Source: Paenibacillus phytohabitans (GTDB lineage Bacteria; Bacillota; Bacilli; Paenibacillales; Paenibacillaceae). From it: 64,000 nt of DNA. Below, in pieces: positions 26,401 through 34,737 of this stretch (positions within the stretch are counted from its first letter, which is position 1; each line of letters starts with the position of its first letter). A model generated the notes under the pieces. It had not been told where the DNA came from and did not search any database. It worked only from the letters and a program-made list of their open reading frames with translations. A program made the position numbers and the translations under genes. The DNA lies in contig NZ_WHOB01000043.1 of the NCBI RefSeq assembly GCF_013141775.1, positions 1 to 64,000 of the forward strand. Direction: 5' to 3'.

Positions 26401-26745
26401 CTCGTTTTTGACTTCGAAATGGGTACTCTTGGCAAGCTGCTGCCCGAGGGCATGCTCGTCGGCAATTTGATTGCAGGATGGAATGCGGACGGGAAATTTT
26501 ATTGCGGGCTCAAAATACCCGGACTTGATGTGGATAAGGAAAAGGGGCTGCTGGCTCTGGAGGAAATGCTGGATCTGAAACTGCCAAACGATCTTCAGCT
26601 TGCTTTGACCAGCGATGGCTATCTAATGAGCACGCAAGCTGTTGTACGATTGTTCGGGACAAGCTACAAGACTCAATTTACGATCTTTCAAGCCGATCAT
26701 CAAAAAGGGCAGATCGGCTGGTATCTAACAACAAACGGTGTCTGA
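23437..26745 (+). CDS. Giant unknown protein (1102 aa), second gene of operon
   Basis: An 1102-residue protein; TTG 23437 is the longest plausible start, with GGAG about 11 bases before it, and an ATG at 23452 is the alternative. The first 420 residues read as consecutive beta-rich domains (LPFGGKDGGAFRFRIQTP, FYLSVTDTEPFAGAMRLLCGG, YTSWIAVRPSDNRIFEAPP). The C-terminal 400 residues have long amphipathic strands (TYKFRVTELKARFVNTKIEL, AGLLGLLFGNLGITMNFDIND, LVGNLIAGWNADGKFYCGLK) like a repetitive beta-barrel or beta-solenoid. No signal peptide, Walker motif or protease motif is seen. The family is not recognised. It ends 13 bp before the third gene. Confidence 0.65.
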   Translation: MQYAKMNNDGSLFEADDVPSVGWRGYRPRGGSYNREYISLNEAWNDRGLFLFAGSPPDPDALLTAVKQYEQYLRDHEDRDSEEIQLIWLNTTPLNNCKILKIVPGAGGWKTKNNFEVSLENTYSLSIPKPAFVEFQAERMQLAIKKTDKPYLRFMDEDYTAIDDLIVYLPFGGKDGGAFRFRIQTPSNRVFEENVQFNVGLKYFYKQQIGHTTANKERNYPIFEKEDGKKLHFLVSLDELDPFNRHYETQPDLGLRSYLVFDPSVDALPSHFRTPFGHTIELQPDARLEPNVEGVLPRPLPGSGMLVLSPKYKISAFDPAYTVPQGNFYLSVTDTEPFAGAMRLLCGGTGTETIVFVPQGNGYRGDRMEFIRGKPAFWPADPLGSETDQPPPLKDDAYTSWIAVRPSDNRIFEAPPITYSAQPEDDPHFRPVAEGVSHFHEPVIFDWTRDTDNSIPLVPLLGVQRNDKSQLKQALAMERRGIAPNRKQLMNQLSAGSALGSTAFTDGLSTTPQGLFVQEIAGQWSELIIGQNIRNAAGLVPGAAEAWDMLKFTKPSAVFRNALLSNRLFLVVSMNSTSSPLWETFDDLVTISGWPFKLAVPGDMNYQNILIFKFCPGSLLEGIEQPGRWTDGEAFNQAGQLGMLSTWLSNYCMRGVAEKDVPPELIPFYRMCRDPKWNGIVALNVDIIPEQMPDDLICLIGGIKPGGLRAHHVGLDSSLVEWDAAAGLKLDKPSSLFGYVKYEDLDNVNWDSYTYKFRVTELKARFVNTKIELFHAKIELLVRTLYGSPVKVSEEGGPEFPQPILTLYGSMEQHEGVPAYVFQTKTPVHAAFQQLVLPPILQNMRLDKISFQTLDASDKQNIKTGFSIYGSKIFLDKLNPEVDQVIDLFGYGVKAGLLGLLFGNLGITMNFDINDPVNSGKFAFDISQVSLDPEKSSGRPGSLGANFPLRLRYLVSAESVADWNKLGYRNVPIAGLPEYSAANGPWYGLVFDFEMGTLGKLLPEGMLVGNLIAGWNADGKFYCGLKIPGLDVDKEKGLLALEEMLDLKLPNDLQLALTSDGYLMSTQAVVRLFGTSYKTQFTIFQADHQKGQIGWYLTTNGV

Positions 26746-26758
26746 AAGGAGCGAGAAC

Positions 26759-29700
26759 ATGAGTGATCTTTTTGCCGGATTAGGTCAGTTTGTCAGTTCT
26801 GATAAGTTTGGAGCAGATATGAAGACTAAGGCAACAGTCGACAGCATGAAAGACATATTTATAGTGATGAATGATGGCCGTTTACCTGCTGATCTATTCT
26901 ATAACCCCAACGCCAGATGGCTCGCCGGTATCAAGTTCAATCCGGTTCCATTCGTTGATCTTGCCGCTTTGTTTCAGGATGAGTATAACCGTTATGGCCT
27001 TTTTGTTCAATTGCTTGGAGATGGGGCAGGTCCCTTCGCAGGATTGAACGGTGATTTCAGTTATGAAAAAAGAAAAGGCTCCGTTGGACGGTTCACCGGG
27101 GCCATCAGTCTGCTTGATGAACAGCGGCGAGTCGAGATGGGCGCACTAACGGTGATCGTCCCCGAAGTTGCACTCGATCTTTACCGTAACGGAGATTTCA
27201 AGATTGATGTAGGCTTTCCGGTTGGCCTGGATTTTAGCCGGTCATTATGTATAGAGGCTCTACCGTATGTTGGATGGGGTGGCTTTTATTTTGCCCGCTT
27301 AAGCGCTGAGACATCTGCGTATAGCAGAGTTCCGGTAATTAGTACGACAATAGGTACATTCAGTTCAATTATTGAGGCCGGATTAGCTGTCAATCTGGGA
27401 TACGGAAAATACTTCAAGCGAGGAGTGCTGAATGCGGGACTTAGTTTGACGGGGATTGGAATCCTCGAAGGAACGAATGCAACGTTTAACGCGAATTGCG
27501 ACCTTACCAGGAATGGAGCAAAGTTCAGTTGGTACAAAGGCACTTTGGGACTATCCGGCAAAGTTTTTGGAGAAGTGGATTTAAAGGTACTGCGGGCCGA
27601 AGTGGATTGCGAAGTCAACGCAACGGCCAACATGATCATTGAATCGTACAAGGAGACGAATATAGATTTCGTGCTGGAAGTTCATGCGTATGGAGAAATA
27701 GAAGCCGATTTCGGTATCGCAAAGGGGAAGATATCGCGAAGCTTTCACGACAAAATGAATATGGATTTTGTAATGGGCAAAGAGACTACAGCTCCATGGG
27801 ATGCATGCTCTCCCCTTCAATCCCCGCCCCATTCATTGACAACGGCCAATCTGGTCTGGTGGCCGGTTATCGTTCCTCTGCCAAAGCGGCGCAAATTAAC
27901 GCTCTATTGTATGCCGCAGCTTTCCGTAGGAGAAGAGGGCGGCAGCAAGAAGGTTCAGTGCTCAGCCATGCTGTATATGATTGACGATCCTCTTCAACCG
28001 GACGGATTTAAGGTATGGGCCAGGGGGGTACTGCTATGGACGCTGAACGCTTACTTGAACCGTAATTCTGGCTCAGGGACTCCCCTCGACAGATTGCTTC
28101 AACAGACCATTACTAAAGAAGAAATAAGGAACATTGAAAGGTACACAACAGACGGCCGATCGCCTATTATCTATAATCAGGGCGGAACAGGTATTGTAGC
28201 GTTTCTGGCAGAATATTTTGATATTTCGATATGCCATCCGGAAATAGGCTGCAGCGGAACGCTGGAAAGCAAACAATTCGTATTTTTTCCGATGTTCCCC
28301 GATATCGAACTGACAGTCGAACAGACACTCTTTGGGGTAGCGACTCCGCAAACCTTAAAAATTGATTTCACAAATAACCAAACGGTCTCCACGGAAAAGC
28401 TTGAGTATATAAGACAACATTCGCGTCGGATGATGGCCGAGCCGGTCCATGAAGATAAGGGTGAAGTAACGAACCCTCATCCTGATTCGCAACCTTTGCC
28501 TAGTATAGAGTCAATGGCTACCTTGTGGATTCAGGATGCTGTAACTGTGTGTATACGTGCTTTTGCCAGAGAAACCGTTGATCTGTCAGGATTAGCTTTG
28601 CCGGGGGACACGATATCAATAAGTGATCTTGTCGATAAAGTCGTCGACAATAATGACCGGATGAAAATAGTCGCGGCGAGCATCTCCCAATTCACTTTGT
28701 TCGGACTCCTGGTGAAGCAGAGTGAGTCTTCGGAGCAAAAATCTGTATATACCGCGATTGGTCAGCAATTTTCGTTAGCCGATTCGTTAACTGATCTTAC
28801 CTTAAAACTGGAAGTTCTTCCAAGCAATTTGCCGGTGACAATGAACAATTGCACAGAGCCTCACGGTGATCCGTCTACCCTCACGATCATTTTTCCCGAT
28901 TGCGAATTGGATCGGATAACGGCGTTGCAGCATGCCGAATTACCGGATGATGATTGGTCATGTGTCCGTCCGCTTACACCTTATGTTGACGTTCCCAACA
29001 CTTATCCGGGGAAGCAGCCGCAGATATGGGAAGATACCCGTTCAGCGACAGGAATCAGACGGAAACTGAGTGTGTTCACGGCAGCGCTTGGTCATAGATT
29101 GGCGGCACAGGCAGGAACTTTGACTTTGTGGCAAATGGATAAGCAACAAGCACATAAATTAGATTCCGCCATAGACGAATATCGACTTGCGACATTTGTA
29201 GAAATCCGGTTGTGGCCAACTAATGTTCTTAATATGTATGAGCTGAAAGGTGCGAGCGGATACGGACAACTGCTTCTTGAACGGTTAAACCGGGCGATCG
29301 CAAATGAATCAAGTAGAGGTCCGGTAGGTCTGGAGAGTATTCATGTTCTTCACTTGCGTAAAGAATCAGATAGTCGGGTTATTTGGAGTTCGGACAGCAA
29401 GCTGCCTCTGGTTCTCAGCAGTAATCTGACAACGTTCACTGAACCTCCGGTAAACGGCTTGTCTGCGGCGGCAGCCCAAACACCCCCGACATTCGCACAA
29501 CTGCTGCATACCAGCGGCACTGTCCGATCCGGAGGCTTTTATCTTTGGTATGAGAATCCATTTGACCAGCCGCCAGACCCGGAGAATCCGATACTTGCAC
29601 AGATCCTTTTCCGGTATGTTAACAACGCGCCTCTCGGTGCATACGTAAATGCGGCGGATACGGTAATAGGTTCCGATTCGGATGAAGCCTTTTATTTTCT

Positions 29701-32700
29701 GGATACCCTCCGAAGCAGCAAACCCGCATTTCCTTCCGGTCATGCAGGCATTGAGATATACCGTCCTGCCGACAAGGAGTCAACGGATTTGCAGGCGTAT
29801 TTGCGCCGGATGTTTTATCTGATCGGTACAAAACTGAAGGGCAGTCTGGCGTTCGCTGAGCAGGATCTTTCAGACGTGCCCATCGCACCGGTTGGGGAAG
29901 TAAATGCACTGCCCTGTGATTTACCTACAGATCCCTCCAGGTGGCCGGGACCGTGGTATCAGTATCGGCCTGTATTGCCTATTGTCAAGCATGCTATACA
30001 GCCGCCGGAGACTGTAGAATGCGATAAGCCTGCTGACAACCCCTATGCCGGTCTGGGAGAAAAAGTAGTAATAACCTTATATCCACGGGACGTTCTTGGA
30101 AATACACTGTCCAAACCAAGATACGATTATATTATACCGGTGCTTTACCGTGATTTTGTTGTTCCCCCTCACCAGTGGCCGGGGACAACCCTGCGCTACC
30201 GTCTGGATGGGGCTGGGCTTGTTGTAATTTTGGCTTTTTCTGCGGACGGTTTGACAGATGAACAAGCCCGCGCTGCCAAAGACAGCTATGCGCTGGCTTA
30301 TCATCAGTTGTCGCAGGAGCATGTCGAAGTGGGAGTGACCTTGTCGATTGATGAGACGAAGACGCATGATGTGAAGGATATCCTGACTGAATATGCCCTG
30401 GGATGCTGGCGTTCGCTTTGCAAGAAGCTTTCCGGCGAGCCTTATAATCGCGTGATCAAGGAGTGTAAAATTGAACCTTCAGCGATAACACTCACCATGG
30501 AGAAGCCTCTCTATGAGCTGACCCTTGAATTGACAATATTACGCGCATACGAAGAGCATATAGATCCTGACATGAAATCCATTCCAGAGGCAGTCAGTGG
30601 CACGAGCCGCATCCCGCATGAATCATCAACCAGAATTGCGGGAACGCAAACGATTGAAGCGTTCGCCCGGTATTTTGAATCGGCCTTTGATCGAAAGATA
30701 GGCATGGGGGCGTGGCGTGACAGCGAGGATGGCAGCCGGCTCTGGGTTGTCGGTATAAGCACCACAGCCACAGCTTGCTTGAAAACAGAACGGCAAGCCG
30801 CTGAATTCTTCTACGGTGCAGCACCGTTTGAGACTATGAAGCGCAGCCGTACATTAACCGTTCAGCCGTATGAATTATTCTCTGCCACGGACGGTACATT
30901 AGTGGCTGATGCTATGGAGACGGAATCAGTGGAAGACCTAGATATCTGGATGCAGCAAGTGTTCGCTTTCATTGACGAAATGCTCGACAAGGATTGTCTG
31001 AGTGTGATAGGCAAACATGATGGAGCCATACAACTGGAGAGTCTTCGCAAGGCAAAAAGCGCAATAGCCGAAGCATATGCGAGCAAAGTCAGTCATCTGG
31101 GCAAGCTGAAGGTTTCCGATATTTCCGATTTGGCCGCTGCCCGTGAACGATTCAAGCAGCAAATGCTGGTCCGGCTCGCCGAAGCCTATAAGCAGGATAC
31201 AGTCGTACAGCAGCCGTTTAACGTGGAGATCGCTTGCGTTGATCCGGGTGAAATGGATCAAGTGAGTTTTTATGGGCCGATTGAGGCGGAAAGCCTCATT
31301 GGATTGTCTGATGAATGCAAGGCGGAACCGGGAAGTGAGATTTACGTCCAGGCAAGCTTTACTCCGGCCAAGCTGTCGCTTCAAAGGGGTACACAGCAAT
31401 TGACCTATTTGTTTGATGTTAAGAACACCGGTCATTTTCCGCGGTATCAAGCCAAAGGTGTGAATTATCGGGTTACACATTTGGAATATGCGCTTGTGGA
31501 GAAGGGGGCTGTTGCATCAGCCTGGATATCGTTAATCGTGCCGTATGATCTTCCATTGGGAGATATGGTTATCCCTGTAACGATAAAAGGGCATCCGGAG
31601 CCCCCGCTGCTTCTGCGTCATGGCTATATCGACCAGGAAGAACCGGATATTGACAATGCCAGGATTCTTCTTGATTTGGCGAAAGAATGGAAGTATACGT
31701 ATACCTATAAGCTTCGGCAAGAAATGACAGGACAAGATCGGTTGAAGCATGAAATTGTCTGGAATGAAGAACTGCCAGTGGCTAAGCACACATTAGCAGA
31801 TGAGCTTCCTCAGGCTCTTGCCCAGCTCATCCATATCATGCCGGATATACGCATGGCTTTGCAGCCTGGAGCTGATCCAACTGGAGTTTCCAAAGCGGTG
31901 GAGTGTTTGAAGAAATGTATGGAACAGATCGTCTCGAAATGGAATTCCCGGCTCTCCAAAGCGGCATTCGGAGTGAGCAGCAGCGAGCCCACCACATTCG
32001 ATACTTTCGATACTTTGGAGCAGCAGGGGAGTTCTTCCCTGTTGAAAGTCATGCTGGATAAGCTGACAGGTCCGATCTCGGTAGGGGATTTCTCCATGCA
32101 GATAGGTAAATACCAATCCGAACCCGCCGGCCCGGGAGCATTTCTCTTCTACTTTGTAGGGGCAGACGGGAACCGGGAATATCTGCTGTTTGATCAGCGT
32201 ATGCTGCCGGAAAATACGGAGCGGACTGTTCAAATCGAGAAGTTCAACATTTTCAGATTCGAGAGATCTCGGATAAGTCTTTATGAGACACGCAATGAGA
32301 GCTTAATGAAATGTTGCAGCTCCTATGAGGAAGCAACGGCGGAAGAATTTGTTTACCGGACGCCAAAGGTCAGCCTCACGGACTCCATTGCACCCCGCTT
32401 AAAAACGACAAGGGAGATTGATTTCTCAACACTCTCCGGAGCCAGGGAACATCCCATTAAAGAGCATGTAGACACCTTATTAAACCATCTGTTCGAAGAT
32501 GGAGGCATTCCATTGCTGCCACATTCGATAGTCTGCTCAGCATCCTATATGTATGCGTACTTGTCCGTACACACCCTTCGGGATGACGACACGGGGGAAA
32601 TCACCGTTCCGGTCTGTTTTAAACATGCAAACCTGTATAAGGAGAATGAAGGATCGGTAGTGGAATTCTGCCGACAATTGAATGAGTGTATGAAACGCAA

Positions 32701-32842
32701 TGATGGACCTCTGAACAAACAAGGAAGGTTTGTCATTCAACTCAGCATTTACCCGGGAAATGCAGTAAATGCCAATACACTCCCAGTGTTGGTAATAAAA
32801 AAGCTCATATTGCCGCTTAATAAAATCAGCATTGTGGAGTAA
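26759..32842 (+). CDS. Giant unknown protein (about 2027 aa), third gene of operon
   Basis: About 2027 residues from ATG 26759, which follows AAAGGAGCG. Residues 60-350 continue the style of the preceding protein's C-terminus: GLDFSRSLCIEALPYVGWGGFYF, IIEAGLAVNLGYGKYF, LNAGLSLTGIGIL, LGLSGKVFGEVDLKVLRAEVD, EVHAYGEIEADFGIAKGKI, that is, many alternating strands. The middle has repeated Pro-rich, immunoglobulin-like stretches, for instance WPGPWYQYRPVLPIVKHAI and YIIPVLYRDFVVPP. The last 500 residues are mixed helix and strand. No enzyme motif, signal peptide or transmembrane helix is evident. Function unknown. An IS3-type fragment begins 24 bp after the stop. Confidence 0.65.
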   Translation: MSDLFAGLGQFVSSDKFGADMKTKATVDSMKDIFIVMNDGRLPADLFYNPNARWLAGIKFNPVPFVDLAALFQDEYNRYGLFVQLLGDGAGPFAGLNGDFSYEKRKGSVGRFTGAISLLDEQRRVEMGALTVIVPEVALDLYRNGDFKIDVGFPVGLDFSRSLCIEALPYVGWGGFYFARLSAETSAYSRVPVISTTIGTFSSIIEAGLAVNLGYGKYFKRGVLNAGLSLTGIGILEGTNATFNANCDLTRNGAKFSWYKGTLGLSGKVFGEVDLKVLRAEVDCEVNATANMIIESYKETNIDFVLEVHAYGEIEADFGIAKGKISRSFHDKMNMDFVMGKETTAPWDACSPLQSPPHSLTTANLVWWPVIVPLPKRRKLTLYCMPQLSVGEEGGSKKVQCSAMLYMIDDPLQPDGFKVWARGVLLWTLNAYLNRNSGSGTPLDRLLQQTITKEEIRNIERYTTDGRSPIIYNQGGTGIVAFLAEYFDISICHPEIGCSGTLESKQFVFFPMFPDIELTVEQTLFGVATPQTLKIDFTNNQTVSTEKLEYIRQHSRRMMAEPVHEDKGEVTNPHPDSQPLPSIESMATLWIQDAVTVCIRAFARETVDLSGLALPGDTISISDLVDKVVDNNDRMKIVAASISQFTLFGLLVKQSESSEQKSVYTAIGQQFSLADSLTDLTLKLEVLPSNLPVTMNNCTEPHGDPSTLTIIFPDCELDRITALQHAELPDDDWSCVRPLTPYVDVPNTYPGKQPQIWEDTRSATGIRRKLSVFTAALGHRLAAQAGTLTLWQMDKQQAHKLDSAIDEYRLATFVEIRLWPTNVLNMYELKGASGYGQLLLERLNRAIANESSRGPVGLESIHVLHLRKESDSRVIWSSDSKLPLVLSSNLTTFTEPPVNGLSAAAAQTPPTFAQLLHTSGTVRSGGFYLWYENPFDQPPDPENPILAQILFRYVNNAPLGAYVNAADTVIGSDSDEAFYFLDTLRSSKPAFPSGHAGIEIYRPADKESTDLQAYLRRMFYLIGTKLKGSLAFAEQDLSDVPIAPVGEVNALPCDLPTDPSRWPGPWYQYRPVLPIVKHAIQPPETVECDKPADNPYAGLGEKVVITLYPRDVLGNTLSKPRYDYIIPVLYRDFVVPPHQWPGTTLRYRLDGAGLVVILAFSADGLTDEQARAAKDSYALAYHQLSQEHVEVGVTLSIDETKTHDVKDILTEYALGCWRSLCKKLSGEPYNRVIKECKIEPSAITLTMEKPLYELTLELTILRAYEEHIDPDMKSIPEAVSGTSRIPHESSTRIAGTQTIEAFARYFESAFDRKIGMGAWRDSEDGSRLWVVGISTTATACLKTERQAAEFFYGAAPFETMKRSRTLTVQPYELFSATDGTLVADAMETESVEDLDIWMQQVFAFIDEMLDKDCLSVIGKHDGAIQLESLRKAKSAIAEAYASKVSHLGKLKVSDISDLAAARERFKQQMLVRLAEAYKQDTVVQQPFNVEIACVDPGEMDQVSFYGPIEAESLIGLSDECKAEPGSEIYVQASFTPAKLSLQRGTQQLTYLFDVKNTGHFPRYQAKGVNYRVTHLEYALVEKGAVASAWISLIVPYDLPLGDMVIPVTIKGHPEPPLLLRHGYIDQEEPDIDNARILLDLAKEWKYTYTYKLRQEMTGQDRLKHEIVWNEELPVAKHTLADELPQALAQLIHIMPDIRMALQPGADPTGVSKAVECLKKCMEQIVSKWNSRLSKAAFGVSSSEPTTFDTFDTLEQQGSSSLLKVMLDKLTGPISVGDFSMQIGKYQSEPAGPGAFLFYFVGADGNREYLLFDQRMLPENTERTVQIEKFNIFRFERSRISLYETRNESLMKCCSSYEEATAEEFVYRTPKVSLTDSIAPRLKTTREIDFSTLSGAREHPIKEHVDTLLNHLFEDGGIPLLPHSIVCSASYMYAYLSVHTLRDDDTGEITVPVCFKHANLYKENEGSVVEFCRQLNECMKRNDGPLNKQGRFVIQLSIYPGNAVNANTLPVLVIKKLILPLNKISIVE

Positions 32843-32866
32843 GTATAGAGTGAGGGGGCCCATAGC

Positions 32867-33780
32867 TGAACTGCACCCCGTCAAGTAGACAGTACAAATA
32901 ATAAAAGATAGTTAGGCGGCCTTGGTCCTGAATTCCACGGGACTGAGGCCGTTTAGTTTTGCCTGTAACCGTTCGTTATTATAAAAGTCAATGTAGTCCT
33001 CAATATCCTTCCGGAGTTCTTCAAAGGTTCGGTAGGTATGTAGGTAGTACTTCTCGCATTTTAGTGTCCCCCAGAAGGATTCCATCGGTCCATTATCAAT
33101 ACAGCAGCCCACTCGGGACATACTTTGCTTCATTTCTGCTTCGTCTAACATCTCCTTGAATTTTAAAGAAGTATATTGAAACCCACGGTCGCTGTGGAGG
33201 AGTGGATGGCTCTTGGGTGCGGCTTGTACGGCGAGCTCAAACGTTTCAAAGACTAGTAGGTTATTATTGGAATGCCCTAGTACATAGGAAACAATCGACT
33301 TATCGTGCAGGTCTAATATAGCGCTCAAATACGCCTTCTTTCCGTTCCCGTACTTGAATTCCGTGACATCTGTGACCCATTTTTGGTTTGGTGCTTCGGC
33401 ATGGAATTCACGGTTCAGCACATTCTCTGCGACTTGCTGAGGCGTGGAGCCTGCGTACTTCTTCCTCTTCCTACGGATTACCGACTGGATGCCTTGGAGC
33501 TTCATGAGACGGTACACTCGTTTCGTATTAATGGGTTTGCCTATCTGCCTGCGCAAATACAGGGCCATTTGGCGGTATCCATAGATACGCTCCACCTTCT
33601 CGTACAAGCAGAGCATCGCCTGCGTGAGCCTCACATTGTCGACCTCTCGGCGACTTGGTTTGCGGTTTAGCCACTTGTAGTAACTTGACCGTGAAATCCC
33701 TGCAATGTCACACAACAGCTGATAAAGAAATGCATTAGAATACACTTCGATCCTCCGCAGCGTACGTGCGTATAGTAACG
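32867..33780 (-). mobile_element. IS3-family insertion sequence remnant
   Basis: One terminus is recognisable, TGAACTGCACCCCGTCAAG at 32867, next to an intact OrfB-type transposase gene. No OrfA and no matching inverted terminus are found on the far side up to 34,000, so the upstream part has been lost. Confidence 0.65.
32912..33745 (-). CDS. IS3-family transposase OrfB (integrase catalytic domain)
   Basis: A 277-residue OrfB. GTG 33745 has GGAGG in front of it. The N-terminal HTH_21-like region (YYKWLNRKPSRREVDN, YGYRQMALYLRR) is followed by the DDE integrase core: D in WVTDVTEF, D in LLHSDRGFQY, E in GPMESFWGTLK, and the closing YNNERLQAKLNGLSPVEF. OrfB is normally expressed by frameshift from OrfA; no OrfA is present, so this copy is probably immobile by itself. 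It sits between the giant-protein operon and the next cargo block. Confidence 0.88.
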   Translation of the reverse strand: MYSNAFLYQLLCDIAGISRSSYYKWLNRKPSRREVDNVRLTQAMLCLYEKVERIYGYRQMALYLRRQIGKPINTKRVYRLMKLQGIQSVIRRKRKKYAGSTPQQVAENVLNREFHAEAPNQKWVTDVTEFKYGNGKKAYLSAILDLHDKSIVSYVLGHSNNNLLVFETFELAVQAAPKSHPLLHSDRGFQYTSLKFKEMLDEAEMKQSMSRVGCCIDNGPMESFWGTLKCEKYYLHTYRTFEELRKDIEDYIDFYNNERLQAKLNGLSPVEFRTKAA

Positions 33781-33983
33781 CTATTTAGGTTAAGCCTAAA
33801 CTATTACATGTCCTCTGAGCTCACTAAAAGATAACGCCATTAAGTAGACGCGTTTTCTTAATTTGTATATTAGCATGATATATTTTAGGTGTAACATCTA
33901 CTTGATAATATTAATTAATATTTTCTACTTGAAGATAATCATTGGGAGTCTCTAGAATATCAAATTCCCTATAAGAACGATAC

Positions 33984-34012
33984 TTACATAATAGTTTGAT
34001 ACGTCCTATAAT
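33984..34012 (+). promoter_or_regulatory. Probable sigma-A promoter
   Basis: TTACAT (33984-33989) and TATAAT (34007-34012) with 17-bp spacing, about 30 bp upstream of the start of the winged-helix nuclease-like gene. Confidence 0.6.
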
Positions 34013-34042
34013 GTTTTTAGGGAATAATTGGAGGTGTTTAAT

Positions 34043-34699
34043 TTGGATAGTAGCTCTGTAAATTCGCTGAAGGATAGAATTCATGCACTGCTACTTGAAC
34101 AAAATGGATTAACTGATCGTGAAGTCACAAATATATTGATAGGAAAAAATAAAAATCAACAGCAAGTGAATCAAGTTTGTAGATCTCTAGAAGTTAAACA
34201 AATTATTAAACGAATTAAAAGAACTGACGGGAAAATAGGTAATTACATCTCTTTAAAGAATCAAGTGGTAAGTGATATCTCTGAATCAAATATCCTAACT
34301 GAAGAAACTACGATGATGACAAATGTACATACAGATTATTCAGAAGATAATATTAAAAAGATATTGGTGAGATATCTTAATTCCAGAGGATGGAAAACAC
34401 AGGTAGCATGGGGAAGATTACCTGGGATTGATATCAACGCGATTCGTGGGAATGAACGTTGGATCATTGAAGTAAAAGGTTTGGGGTCTTCAAATCCGAT
34501 GAATGTAAACTACTTTTTGGGTATATTGGCTGAAACTTTGCAACGGATGGACGATCCAAATGCAAAATACAGCATTGCGCTTCCCGATGTTAGGCAGTTC
34601 CGAAATTTGTGGACCCGACTCCCGATTCTGGCTAAAAAGCGAACAGGTATTTCTGCCCTATTTATAAACGAGCAAGGAGAGGTACGCGAAGAAGGCTAG
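34043..34699 (+). CDS. Winged-helix plus PD-(D/E)XK nuclease-like protein
   Basis: 218 residues from TTG 34043, six bases after GGAGGTG. The N-terminal 75 residues look like a winged helix (HALLLEQNGLTDREVTNILIG, QVCRSLEVKQIIKRIKRTDGKIGNYISL). The C-terminal half has a PD-(D/E)XK-type site: GID130INAIRGNERWIIEVKG with E143 and K145, preceded by a strand WKTQVAWGR. Related proteins are annotated as Mrr-like or as regulators with an endonuclease-like domain. Its own promoter is visible. The following membrane-protein gene starts 38 bp after the stop, and the pair may act together; cleavage activity is inferred only from the motif. Confidence 0.68.
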   Translation: MDSSSVNSLKDRIHALLLEQNGLTDREVTNILIGKNKNQQQVNQVCRSLEVKQIIKRIKRTDGKIGNYISLKNQVVSDISESNILTEETTMMTNVHTDYSEDNIKKILVRYLNSRGWKTQVAWGRLPGIDINAIRGNERWIIEVKGLGSSNPMNVNYFLGILAETLQRMDDPNAKYSIALPDVRQFRNLWTRLPILAKKRTGISALFINEQGEVREEG

Positions 34700-34737
34700 T
34701 TGTTCTGGTTAATTCGTTCATGAATGGGAGCGTTAAG

